NCBI GenBank assembly: GCA_965178585.1
Contig: OZ238267.1
Coordinates: 620,001 to 684,000 of the forward strand
Reading direction: 5' to 3'
Origin: Marifrigoribacter sp965178585
GTDB taxonomy: Bacteria; Bacteroidota; Bacteroidia; Flavobacteriales; Flavobacteriaceae
Length of the DNA stretch: 64,000 nucleotides
Shown here: one piece after another, positions 46,909 through 55,776 of the stretch
Position numbering within the stretch: position 1 is the stretch's first letter
Layout of the letters: the number at the start of each line of letters is the position of its first letter
The notes under the pieces: generated by a model
What the model was told of the DNA's origin: nothing
What the model saw: the letters and a program-made list of their open reading frames with translations, nothing else
Database searches by the model: none
Position numbers and translations under genes: made by a program

Positions 46909-48399
46909 TTATGTCTTATTTGTTAGGCTTTTTAAAAATACAAAACTAAAGCCTATAAATAACATTAAATGAAAAGGGAATAACCCAAAATCTCCACCTT
47001 GATCTCCAACGATAAACGCACTATACATTCCAAATGCAAAATAAATAGCTAGTAAACCTTCTATTATAACATTTGGCGAAATGTTTTTTGAAATGTATTT
47101 ATTCTTTTTCCAATTACCTTTTACTGCTTGGATATTAAATTTAGGAGTTCTAATAAATTCACTTTTTTTACCAAAATGCCCTTCCAGAACTGCTAATGAG
47201 TTATGTAATGAAAACCCCATTGCAATTGAAAAAAAAGTAAAAAACATTCCAATATACTTTATAAATTGTTTAAAACCTCCACCATAAATACTTTTAAAAG
47301 TATACCAATAACAAATGAAGAAAATTAAGGTACTTATTACAAAAAAGCTCATTGCAAAGAAGTAATACTTTAGATGTTCATATTCATTTTTAATATATAG
47401 CATTGGAATACTTAATATTCCAACAATTAAAATATTTAAAAACATGGTGCTATTTAGTAAATGTAGCAATCCATGTATTTTAGTTTTAAAAGGAAGTTTT
47501 TTGTCTTTTAAAACTCTTCCCATTAATTTTTGGAAATTTTCTGCACCACCTTTATTCCATCTAAATTGTTGTGATCTAGCAGCACTAATAACAAGAGGAA
47601 GTTCAGCAGGAGTTTCTACATCTACTAAATATTTAAATTTCCAATTTTTAAGCTGTGCACGATAACTTAAATCCAAATCTTCGGTTAAAGTATCTCCTTC
47701 CCAATTCCCTGCATCTAGGATACATTCTTTTCTCCAAATTCCTGCAGTGCCATTAAAATTGATGAAATGTCCTTTACTATTTCTCCCTACTTGTTCTAGA
47801 GTAAAATGAGCATCTAATGCAAAAGCTTGTACTCTAGTTAAAATAGAAAAATTCCTATTTAAATGACCCCAGCGTGTTTGTACAACTCCTATTTCTGGGT
47901 TTTTAAAATAAGGAATAGTAAGTAGTAACCAATTTTTTTGTGGAAGAAAATCAGCATCAAAAATTGCTATAAATTCTCCTTTTGCAATTTTTAGCCCTTC
48001 TTTTAACGCTCCTGCTTTAAAATTTTTTCTGTCAACTCTTGTAATATGTTGAATGTCTAAACCTGATTCTTGAAGAGATTTAATTTGCAAAGCTGTGGTT
48101 TTAAAAGACTCATCGGTTGAGTCATCTAAAACTTGAATTTCTAACTTATCTTTAGGATACTCTAATTTAGAAATGTTATTTAATAACCTTTCCATTACGT
48201 ATAACTCGTTATATACAGGAAGTTGAATAGTTACAAATGGAGTTTCTTCTATTTTTGAAAGATTATACTTTTCACTATTAGCGCTTTTTTTCTTTGCATT
48301 TAAAAAATTAAACAGCAAGTTAAGTTGTGCCAAAGCATACATAAAAATAAGTATCAAGGCAATAGAGTAAATAGCAATAATGATGGTTTCTAAAATCAT
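46909..48399 (-). CDS. Cellulose synthase-like GT2 glycosyltransferase
   Basis: The 496-residue membrane enzyme has one N-terminal helix, a GT-A domain with 'VTIQLPVYNELYVMERLL', the DxD in 'GEFIAIFDADFLPQKNWLL', 'GDTLTEDLDLSYRAQLK' (TED) and 'QQFRWNKGGAENF' (QxxRW), then several C-terminal helices. This order is typical of processive or ceramide/glucosyl-type family 2 transferases. It overlaps the preceding GT2 gene by ATGA. The acceptor is unknown. Confidence 0.9.
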   Translation of the reverse strand: MILETIIIAIYSIALILIFMYALAQLNLLFNFLNAKKKSANSEKYNLSKIEETPFVTIQLPVYNELYVMERLLNNISKLEYPKDKLEIQVLDDSTDESFKTTALQIKSLQESGLDIQHITRVDRKNFKAGALKEGLKIAKGEFIAIFDADFLPQKNWLLLTIPYFKNPEIGVVQTRWGHLNRNFSILTRVQAFALDAHFTLEQVGRNSKGHFINFNGTAGIWRKECILDAGNWEGDTLTEDLDLSYRAQLKNWKFKYLVDVETPAELPLVISAARSQQFRWNKGGAENFQKLMGRVLKDKKLPFKTKIHGLLHLLNSTMFLNILIVGILSIPMLYIKNEYEHLKYYFFAMSFFVISTLIFFICYWYTFKSIYGGGFKQFIKYIGMFFTFFSIAMGFSLHNSLAVLEGHFGKKSEFIRTPKFNIQAVKGNWKKNKYISKNISPNVIIEGLLAIYFAFGMYSAFIVGDQGGDFGLFPFHLMLFIGFSFVFLKSLTNKT

Positions 48400-49088
48400 T
48401 TTTTAAATGAATACTTAAATATCCAAAATAAAATTTTAACGCCCGCAAATATAGCACCTTTTATGGTTCCTGAAACTTTTGAAACACCAATTCTATTGCG
48501 ATATTTAACAGGAATTTCAAGGTAAGAATAATTGTTTTTTAAAACCTTAAGTTGCATCTCGACGGTCCATCCATAAGTTTTGTCTTCCATTTGAAGTGCC
48601 ATTAGTTTATTGTATTTAATAGCTCTAAAGGGTCCTAAATCTGTAAATTTTGCTTTAAAAAACAAAGTCATTAAGCTGGTTGCAAGCCAATTTCCGAAAA
48701 TTTGAGGTTTTGTCATCGATCCCGGTTCTCGTAAACTAGAATCTCTAGCTCCTATAACAAAATCAAAATCATCGTTAATAATTGGAGCAACAATTTTTGT
48801 CAATTCTTCAGGGTAGTCACTATAATCTCCATCTAAAAAAACAATAATATCTGTAATTTGCTCTTGTTTTGAAATATATTCCATCCCTTTTAAACAAGCA
48901 TAGCCATAACCTTTACGGTTTTCATTTAAAACTGTAGCACCAGCATTTTCTGCAACTTCTGGAGTACGGTCTGTTGAATTGTTGCTGACAACAATAATCT
49001 CTGAAACTATTTTTGGAATTGCTTTAATGACTTTACCTATTGAAGTTTCTTCATTATATGCAGGAATTATGACTTTTATTTTAGTCAT
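48396..49088 (-). CDS. GT2 glycosyltransferase (polyprenyl-phosphate sugar synthase type)
   Basis: The 230-residue enzyme has 'KVIIPAYNEETSIGKVIKAIP', 'ITDIIVFLDGDYSDYPEEL' (metal-binding Asp) and 'TYGWTVEMQLKVLKN', a dolichyl/undecaprenyl-phosphate mannose or glucose synthase pattern. It has no strong membrane helices except a weak C-terminal one. Its stop TGA overlaps the next gene's ATG, and its own ATG overlaps the last TGA of the broken YwqK-like gene, so the three were once translated in a coupled chain. It may supply lipid-linked sugar to the GT-C enzyme at 40029. Confidence 0.88.
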   Translation of the reverse strand: MTKIKVIIPAYNEETSIGKVIKAIPKIVSEIIVVSNNSTDRTPEVAENAGATVLNENRKGYGYACLKGMEYISKQEQITDIIVFLDGDYSDYPEELTKIVAPIINDDFDFVIGARDSSLREPGSMTKPQIFGNWLATSLMTLFFKAKFTDLGPFRAIKYNKLMALQMEDKTYGWTVEMQLKVLKNNYSYLEIPVKYRNRIGVSKVSGTIKGAIFAGVKILFWIFKYSFKK

Positions 49089-49555
49089 TGTAGGTCTAAT
49101 AAATTATTTTCTTTTTTAAAACTTTTTAAATCTGTCCATTCATTAATTTTCCGCCCCTCTTCAAATTTTGATGCTGAAACTAATTGCTTGTTTTTATATA
49201 TTAAACAATAGCCATTTTTTTGGTTGTCTTTTAATTGACATTTGTGATTTACATTTTCTTTATTGTCATAAAATAATCACCATTTATTTTTTTTGCCAGC
49301 TTTAAAGTGTCCTTCTTTTTCTTTGGAACCATTTGTACGGTAAAAATACCAATAGTTTATTTCTTTGCCTTTAGAATACCAACCTTCTTTTTTTAATTTG
49401 CCACTATTAAAATAAAACTTCCAATACTTAGTTTTTTCATTGTTTTTAATCCACCCCTCGGATTTTAAACTTCCATTTGAGAAATATTCTTTCTGATAAT
49501 TTTCTTGACAAAGAAATGTAGCTGGTATGAATAAAAGAAAAAGAAGAAGTTTCAT
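49085..49555 (-). pseudogene. YwqK/MORN-like repeat protein interrupted by TGA
   Basis: From the ATG at 49555 a signal peptide (MKLLLFLLFIPATFLC) and MORN-like repeats follow: 'NEKTKYWKFYFN', 'GKEINYWYFYRTN', then 'GKKNKW' and TGA (49279-49277). The frame continues past it as 'LFYDNKENVNHKCQ' through 'LKSFKKENNLLDLQ' to a TGA at 49087-49085 that overlaps the next gene's ATG. Aligning the repeats puts the TGA where the others have the Trp of the YW(K/Y)FY motif, so TGG to TGA is the simplest change. The intact form would have 156 residues. Such proteins are annotated as YwqK antitoxins, but here a signal peptide argues for an envelope role. Confidence 0.85.
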
Positions 49556-51135
49556 TATTTATTATTTAATAATTCTATTAAATCAATATTATTACCTAAT
49601 AAAATTTCTGTTGGATTGATCCTTCCATTCTCTGGACCATTTTCTAATTTTAAAACACCTCTTGGGCATACAGCAGAACAAATACCGCAGCCTACACAAC
49701 TGGCTCTAATGATATTTTCTCCTTTTTGAGCATAAGCTCTTACATCTATACCTTGTTCGCAATAAGTAGAGCAATTTCCACAAGATATACATTGCCCGCC
49801 ATTTGTTGTAATTCTGAATCTAGATTTGAATCGTTGAACAATACCCATATAAGCAGCTAGTGGACAACCAAAACGACACCATACTCTATTACCAAAAATA
49901 GGATAAAAGCCAGTTCCTATTACTCCGGCAAAAATAGAACCTATTAGGAAACCATAAATATCTTGGATAGTTTGTGTTTTAATTCCTAATACCGATTCGT
50001 TTCCAGTAAAATAAGCATACAAAGTAAACCCTGTCATTACTAGTGCAAATACCAATACTCCATGAACTAACCATCTTTCCAGTTTCCACGCTTTTAAAGA
50101 TTTATTAGAAAGTTGACGGTATGGATCACCAAGAGTTTCTGCCAATCCACCACAACCACAAACCCAAGAACAGTACCATCTTTTTCCAAAGAAATAAACC
50201 ATTATAGGTACAATTATAAGTGTAAGAACAATTCCCCATATTAAAATGAATAGACCAAAACCACCACTAGCTATTAATTGATCTAAATTCCAACTGAAGA
50301 AGAAATCATAATCTAATGGAAAAGCGTTCTTAAAATCATACCAAGGTCTTTCAAACCTCACTAATATCTCAGGTATTAAAAAAGCAAAAACAATTTGGAA
50401 AAACAAAACAGAAGTAGTTCTTAATATTTGATACTTATTATGACGATATTTAATGTACATTCTTATGGCCATCACTGTCATAACTATACAGTACAGAAAT
50501 CCATATAAAAACCACTGACTTGCTAAATTGCCACTTAAACTTTCGCTTATAGGATCTACTATATAAGTCCAGTTAACAATATAATCGGGTCTAAAGTATA
50601 ATAGCAGATAAAAAGAGGCTAAGAAAATAAAAACCAACCAGCCAATCCATCCTCTATTAGTTGCTGAGCTTAAATAAATCCCATTGTTTTTAATTCCTTT
50701 TGGACCAAGTAAAACTACATTTGGTATAATAAATAAAAGGGAACCAATAATACCTAATCCAAAAGTTAACCACCAAAAAAGAACTTTGTTTTCTTTTACT
50801 TTACCAGTCCCAATTTCTTTAGCTAATTGATAAGAAAAACTATGAGGTTTATCCCAAATTACTTTATCCCATTCGTTATTATGTTTATGATGGTTGTTCG
50901 CATTGTTTAATATGGAAATAATCTCATTAGAAAAAGAATAAGAGTTGTTAAATGTTTTATCTACAACCTTTTCGGTCATTTGATTAATGAATAATTCACT
51001 TTTAATACCTTTATTAGAGATGAATTCTTGAAAGTTTTTATTGGGTACTTCATATTTCCCCATAAAAAGTAATGAAATAAATATGAAAAGACTTGATAAA
51101 AAAGTTAGAAGCCCTATTTTCTGTAATACCTTCAT
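49555..51135 (-). CDS. Membrane-bound polyferredoxin (NapH/CcoG-like 4Fe-4S protein)
   Basis: The 526-residue protein has an N-terminal anchor, a periplasmic His-rich stretch (near 95) and about six further helices. Between them are the cysteine motifs 'WYCSWVCGCGGLAET' and 'VWCRFGCPLAAYMG', as in NapH/NosR/CcoG electron-transfer proteins. Two ferredoxin clusters close the protein, 'CISCGNCSTYCEQGID' and 'CVGCGICSAVCPRG'. It probably moves electrons across or along the inner membrane. It lies directly after the flavin oxidoreductase gene (1 nt apart), which may feed it with electrons from NAD(P)H. Its stop overlaps the broken YwqK gene (TAATG). Confidence 0.85.
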   Translation of the reverse strand: MKVLQKIGLLTFLSSLFIFISLLFMGKYEVPNKNFQEFISNKGIKSELFINQMTEKVVDKTFNNSYSFSNEIISILNNANNHHKHNNEWDKVIWDKPHSFSYQLAKEIGTGKVKENKVLFWWLTFGLGIIGSLLFIIPNVVLLGPKGIKNNGIYLSSATNRGWIGWLVFIFLASFYLLLYFRPDYIVNWTYIVDPISESLSGNLASQWFLYGFLYCIVMTVMAIRMYIKYRHNKYQILRTTSVLFFQIVFAFLIPEILVRFERPWYDFKNAFPLDYDFFFSWNLDQLIASGGFGLFILIWGIVLTLIIVPIMVYFFGKRWYCSWVCGCGGLAETLGDPYRQLSNKSLKAWKLERWLVHGVLVFALVMTGFTLYAYFTGNESVLGIKTQTIQDIYGFLIGSIFAGVIGTGFYPIFGNRVWCRFGCPLAAYMGIVQRFKSRFRITTNGGQCISCGNCSTYCEQGIDVRAYAQKGENIIRASCVGCGICSAVCPRGVLKLENGPENGRINPTEILLGNNIDLIELLNNK

Positions 51136-51136
51136 A

Positions 51137-52489
51137 TTATGCTTTTAAATTAAAAATTCGTGACCAACTTTTTCTTTTTAATTGAATTTTGGTATTATTC
51201 TCTTTATTAAACTTTTCAATGATGTCTCTTTCATGAAGTTTATAAAATTCGGGGTCGAAGTTAGCTTCTGCTAAATATGCTAATACATAACTTACACTTT
51301 GTTTTTCCGTTAAAACTTTATCGAAAAATTCATGCCTCATTCTTATCCCAAAAGTATTTATTCCTAAAAATTCGTGAGTATCTTTATGATAAGCTATAGT
51401 GACACAAATGTTTTCTCTTGGATGTTTCCAATGAAAATGCTTTTCGTAGTTTGGTCTACCCTTATTCCCGAAAACCCAACCGTAAGTTTGGTATTCTATA
51501 TCTAAAAACTTAGCAGAATTAAACCAATGTCCTGGTTGGTATTGTGTTTTGTTGCCGCAAAGTGTTTGAGCTAAAGTTTCTCCCATCATTCTACCTGTAT
51601 ACCAAACAGCTTCAATTGGTCTTCTTTGACCTATTGCTTGATGTTGTTCTGCACAATCACCAATTGCAAATACATCTTTTACGTTTGTTTCTAAAAAACG
51701 ATTCACTTTTACACCTTTCCCTAATTCAATTCCGGAATCTTTTAAAAAATTAATATTTGGTGTAACCCCTGCTGTTAATCCAACTATATTACAGGGTATT
51801 TCTTCTCCAGTTTCTTCAATTACTATAGCTTTAACTTTTCCATTTTCATCTGAAAGTATTTCTTTTAAATTGGTGTTTAATCTTAAGTCTATATGGTGCG
51901 CTTTAATGTGCTGATTAATCATATTTGATTCTTCTGAAGGTAAAACACCATTCCAAAAACTGGATTCCCTAACTAGAAATGTTACAGGAATATCTCTACT
52001 TCTAAGCATTTCTGCTAATTCAATTCCTATTAAACCACCACCAACTATTACAGCTCTTTTGCAAATTTTATTATTAGGTGCATGTTTTTCAAGGTTTTCT
52101 AAATCTTGTTTATGGTACATTCCCATTACACCTTCTAAATCTTGACCTTGCCAACCAAATTTATTTGGTTTACTGCCGGTGGCAATTACTAATTTGTTAT
52201 AACTTAAAGTTTTCCCATTTGTAAATTGTAATTGTTTATTTGAGGTATTAACTTTTTCAACATACCCTTCTTTTAATTCTATGTTGTTTTTTTTCCAAAA
52301 CCAATCCTCGTAGGGTTGTGTGTGTTCAAACTTCATATGTCCCATATAGACATACATTAATGCTGTTCTAGAAAAAAAGAATTTATTTTCTGCAGATACA
52401 ATTGTAATTTTTTTATTGGAATGTTTACGTATATGACGTGCTGTGGTTACCCCAGAAATTCCATTTCCTACTATTACAATATGTTCCAT
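51137..52489 (-). CDS. NAD(P)/FAD-dependent oxidoreductase
   Basis: The 450-residue flavoprotein has an N-terminal FAD fold 'IVIVGNGISGVTTARHIRKH', an NAD(P) fold 'RAVIVGGGLIGIELAEMLRSR' (about 152) and the FAD-closing motif 'VKDVFAIGDCAEQHQAIGQ'. It is close to the rubredoxin/nitrite reductase-type reductases (Pyr_redox_2). The extra C-terminal 130 residues are not typical of small ferredoxin reductases. It is first in the minus-strand run; with the polyferredoxin it forms a probable electron-transfer pair. The acceptor is unknown. Confidence 0.88.
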   Translation of the reverse strand: MEHIVIVGNGISGVTTARHIRKHSNKKITIVSAENKFFFSRTALMYVYMGHMKFEHTQPYEDWFWKKNNIELKEGYVEKVNTSNKQLQFTNGKTLSYNKLVIATGSKPNKFGWQGQDLEGVMGMYHKQDLENLEKHAPNNKICKRAVIVGGGLIGIELAEMLRSRDIPVTFLVRESSFWNGVLPSEESNMINQHIKAHHIDLRLNTNLKEILSDENGKVKAIVIEETGEEIPCNIVGLTAGVTPNINFLKDSGIELGKGVKVNRFLETNVKDVFAIGDCAEQHQAIGQRRPIEAVWYTGRMMGETLAQTLCGNKTQYQPGHWFNSAKFLDIEYQTYGWVFGNKGRPNYEKHFHWKHPRENICVTIAYHKDTHEFLGINTFGIRMRHEFFDKVLTEKQSVSYVLAYLAEANFDPEFYKLHERDIIEKFNKENNTKIQLKRKSWSRIFNLKA

Positions 52490-52626
52490 AAATTTTATAA
52501 TTATGTTGATGTATGTCGGAATTAAAGATAATAACTTAACTCAATATTGAATATTTTTTTTTAATAGTGTAAGGTATCTAACATTTTATGCCACTAAGGT
52601 GTTGTTAATTTGCTGAAAATTTTAAT

Positions 52627-53337
52627 ATGAAAAAATATATAATAATCATTCTTGCATTGGTGGCTTTTAAAAATTATTCTCAGAATGTTGATTCGTTTTT
52701 TAATAAGACTAATAGTTTTTTAAGTAAAAATGTAGTTGATGGAAAAGTAGCCTATGCCACGATTTATAAATCTCAAGATGAATTAAATGAAATTTTATTA
52801 ATAGCAACAAAAATATCGTTACCAAAGGACGATGAGCTGACGTATCAGGCTTTTTGGATAAATGCTTATAACTTATTAGTTATTAAAGGGATTATCGATA
52901 ATTATCCAACAAATTCTCCATTAGATATTGATGGTTTTTTCGATAAAACAAAATATGATATAGGCAGTAAAAATATTACTTTAAATGATATTGAAAATGA
53001 AATGTTAAGGTCAGTGATTAAAGATGCGCGATTTCATTTTGTTTTAGTTTGTGGCGCTATTGGATGTCCTCCATTAATTTCGGAAGCATACCTGCCAAAT
53101 ACTTTAGATAATCAATTGGATAAACAAACCAACATAGCACTTAACGGAGATTTTCTGAAAGTTAATACCAAGAAAAAAAGAGTGGAAGTTTCTGAAATAA
53201 TGAAATGGTATAAAGAAGATTTTACGATGAATGGGAGTAATGAAATTGATTTCATAAATACCTACAGGAATGAAAAAGTACCTAATAATTTTAAAATATC
53301 ATACTTTCCATATAACTGGAATATTAATAAACAATAA
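52627..53337 (+). CDS. DUF547 secreted protein
   Basis: The 236-residue protein has a signal peptide (MKKYIIIILALVAFKNYSQ) and the DUF547 blocks 'LTYQAFWINAYNLLVIKGII', 'KTKYDIGSKNITLNDIENEML', 'FHFVLVCGAIGCPPL' and 'SEIMKWYKEDF'. DUF547 is a papain-fold-like family of unknown activity; the invariant Cys in VCGAIGCPP could be functional. It precedes an outer-membrane protein gene by 8 nt. Confidence 0.88.
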   Translation: MKKYIIIILALVAFKNYSQNVDSFFNKTNSFLSKNVVDGKVAYATIYKSQDELNEILLIATKISLPKDDELTYQAFWINAYNLLVIKGIIDNYPTNSPLDIDGFFDKTKYDIGSKNITLNDIENEMLRSVIKDARFHFVLVCGAIGCPPLISEAYLPNTLDNQLDKQTNIALNGDFLKVNTKKKRVEVSEIMKWYKEDFTMNGSNEIDFINTYRNEKVPNNFKISYFPYNWNINKQ

Positions 53338-53345
53338 TTTAAAAA

Positions 53346-54257
53346 ATGAAAAAAATAGCTTTGTTTTTATTCTTTATCACTGCTTCACATTTAGTGAATG
53401 CACAAAACGAAGAGCCAGCACAAGAAATTAGTAATATTCAAGAGTATACTCCTTCAAAATTATTAAAGAAAGGTCAATGGGACATTAAATTTTTTAATAG
53501 TATTTATACTCAAACAAAACGTACAGATGAAGGTAGTAGTTCAGTAACTATTCCACGTGAATCTTTTTTTACAAATACTACAGAAATTTATACAGGTATT
53601 AGTGAAAATTCAAGAATTAATATTGGATTTATATTTCAAGTACGCTCCAATGTTTTTGGAGGAGCAAATGCTTTTGATGTCTTTAAATTTGAAAATAATT
53701 TATACGCTAGAAGTGGTTTAACAACAATAGCTCCTTCTATAAGAGTCCAGCCATTAAAAAAACTGGCTACATTTTCATTTACATCTTCTTTGTTTATACC
53801 TTTATTTAAAGAAGAACCTGCATTACCTTATTTAGATAAAAGAAGTTTTTTTTGGGAAACTAAATTCTTTTATGATAAAACGTTTGGTGCTGATAGATGG
53901 CAATTATTTACCGAAGTTGACTTAGGTTTTAATTTTGGAGAAAAAAGTTCAGATGCAGATCCTATTGAGTCTAATGTTTCAGAACGATTTGCAAACAACA
54001 GTTTGTCCCTGCCAATTAGTGCTTTTTTAAGTTATTTTCCATCCTCAAAATCAACAGTATATGTTAATGGGAAACAGTATTTTTTAATAGATTTAGGAAA
54101 TGATTTTTCTCAAAATTCCACTTCATTCGGATTAGGTGCTAAATACCAACTATCAAAAGTTTTTAATTTAGAAGCATCCTTTGATCAAATTGTTAGAGGA
54201 TATAGTTTTCAAGGATTAGGTCAAACTTATAGTGTTGGTTTGAGGGCGATATTTTAA
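53346..54257 (+). CDS. Outer-membrane beta-barrel protein, unknown function
   Basis: The 303-residue protein has a signal peptide (MKKIALFLFFITASHLVNAQ) and then alternating strands such as 'QWDIKFFNSIYTQTKR', 'SRINIGFIFQVRSN' and 'FTEVDLGFNFGEK', ending 'TYSVGLRAIF' with a terminal Phe, as in outer-membrane barrels. No family name can be assigned. It lies between DUF547 and the broken Omp85-type gene. Confidence 0.75.
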   Translation: MKKIALFLFFITASHLVNAQNEEPAQEISNIQEYTPSKLLKKGQWDIKFFNSIYTQTKRTDEGSSSVTIPRESFFTNTTEIYTGISENSRINIGFIFQVRSNVFGGANAFDVFKFENNLYARSGLTTIAPSIRVQPLKKLATFSFTSSLFIPLFKEEPALPYLDKRSFFWETKFFYDKTFGADRWQLFTEVDLGFNFGEKSSDADPIESNVSERFANNSLSLPISAFLSYFPSSKSTVYVNGKQYFLIDLGNDFSQNSTSFGLGAKYQLSKVFNLEASFDQIVRGYSFQGLGQTYSVGLRAIF

Positions 54258-54281
54258 ATTTACTACTCAATATAACTTAAT

Positions 54282-55544
54282 GTGACAAAAAGATTTTTAA
54301 TATTATTTTTTTTATTTGCCAGCTACACATTATTTGGTCAAGATAATTTTATTAATGAACTTAAAATTGAAGGAAATTATAAAACAAGAACCAGCTTTAT
54401 ACTTAAAATAATAGACACTAAAACTGGTCAATCTTTAGATTCACTAACATTAGATAAAGACATTACAAGGCTAATAAGGTTACCTGGAGTTACTCATGCA
54501 TATTATCAAATATCAACTTTAAAAGATAATCGGTATGATGTTATTATTAATGTTGAAGAGAATTTATCTATAATTCCAGGAGTAAATATTTGGACTACTA
54601 ATGATCGTGAAGTTGCTTATAAAATTGGTCTTTACGAATTTAACTAATTAGGAAGAAATATAACTCTTGGTGGTTTTTATCAAAATAACGGTTTTAATTC
54701 TTATGCTATTAATTTTAAAGCCCCGAATTTGTTTTCAAAAAAATGGGGAATTGCTTTAAATCATCAAAATTGGAAAAGTAAAGAACCCTTGTATTTTGCA
54801 GAAGGAGTTGCTACTTATGAGTATAATAATATTTCATATGAAGCTTTGGCTTTATTTGAGTTAAATTTTAAGAATAGTTTTCAGTTTGGAATCAATTTTT
54901 TTAATGAAAAGTATAACTATATTTCAGGTTTAAACTCTAATGAAATCCCTTTAGAATTAGATATCGATAAAACATTAATAAAATTTGTTTATACCTATAA
55001 TAATTTAAAATATTTCTATCAATATATAGAAGGTTTTAAAAGCGAGCTTTATGCTCAATATGTAATTTCAAATAATGATATTCAAAACGATTTTTTGATA
55101 TTTTGGAACGATTTTTTTTACTTCAAAAAGATAAACAAAAAGGGAAATTGGGCAAATAGGTTAAGACTTGGCTTAGCGTCCAATGAAATTGGTCCATTTG
55201 CACCTTTTGCATTAGATAATAATATTAATATAAGAGGTGTAGGCTTTTTAGTAGATAGAGGTACAGGTAGTATTGTATTAAATACGGAATACAGACATAC
55301 TTTATTTGAAAAAAAATGGTTCGTTTTACAAAGCAATGTTTTTATCGATGCTGGTTCTTGGAGAAACCCTGGTGGTGAATTTAATGACTTTATTAATAGT
55401 GATAATGTTCGTGTTAATGTAGGAGGAGGATTGCGTTTTATTCATAAAAGAATCTACAATGCTGTTTTTAGAATAGATTATGGATACGGATTAACTAATA
55501 ATAATCCCAATGGTTTTGTTTTTGGGGTAGGTCAATATTTTTAA
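54282..55544 (+). pseudogene. Short Omp85/BamA-like outer-membrane protein interrupted by TAA
   Basis: The start is GTG at 54282, opening a signal peptide (MTKRFLILFFLFASYTLFGQ) and one POTRA-like domain ('NELKIEGNYKTRTSFILK', 'YDVIINVEEN'). A TAA at 54645-54647 follows 'KIGLYEFN', but the same frame continues 'LGRNITLGGFYQNNGFNSYA' and on through a barrel whose end, 'VNVGGGLRFIHKRIYNAVFRID' to 'GFVFGVGQYF', is Omp85-like with a terminal Phe. The full frame is 421 codons. One substitution (e.g. TTA to TAA) explains the break. The barrel part alone lacks a signal peptide and so would not reach the outer membrane. Confidence 0.85.
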
Positions 55545-55670
55545 TACATTTAATTCGCTTTAATATACCCATCACTTCATTTTTGTTTAGTATAAAAAAT
55601 TCTTAGATTTTTAAAACTCCTCTGTAAATAGATATTTTTAAAATAAAATATAGAACTATTTACAATTATG

Positions 55671-55678
55671 TATATTTG
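55671..55678 (+). promoter_or_regulatory. Putative -7 element for the lamin-tail/CotH cluster
   Basis: TATATTTG is an exact match to TAnnTTTG, about 99 bp before the first gene of the cluster. No good -33 TTG is seen 20-21 bp upstream. The 232-bp gap around it is very AT-rich and holds no other feature that I can name. Confidence 0.45.
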
Positions 55679-55776
55679 AAATATTGTAAGAAATTAGTAA
55701 TTAATTAAATTTTATATTAATTATTTAGTCATATTAGACATACTTAATCATACTTTTAATAAAAAAACAAACAATA

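Noticed and set aside
33852..49279. TGA recoded as Trp or selenocysteine in this organism
   Set aside because: TGA is used as a normal stop here, for example in the ATGA overlaps at 48396 and 49085, and no selenocysteine signals were seen; a TAA lesion and a frameshift would remain unexplained.
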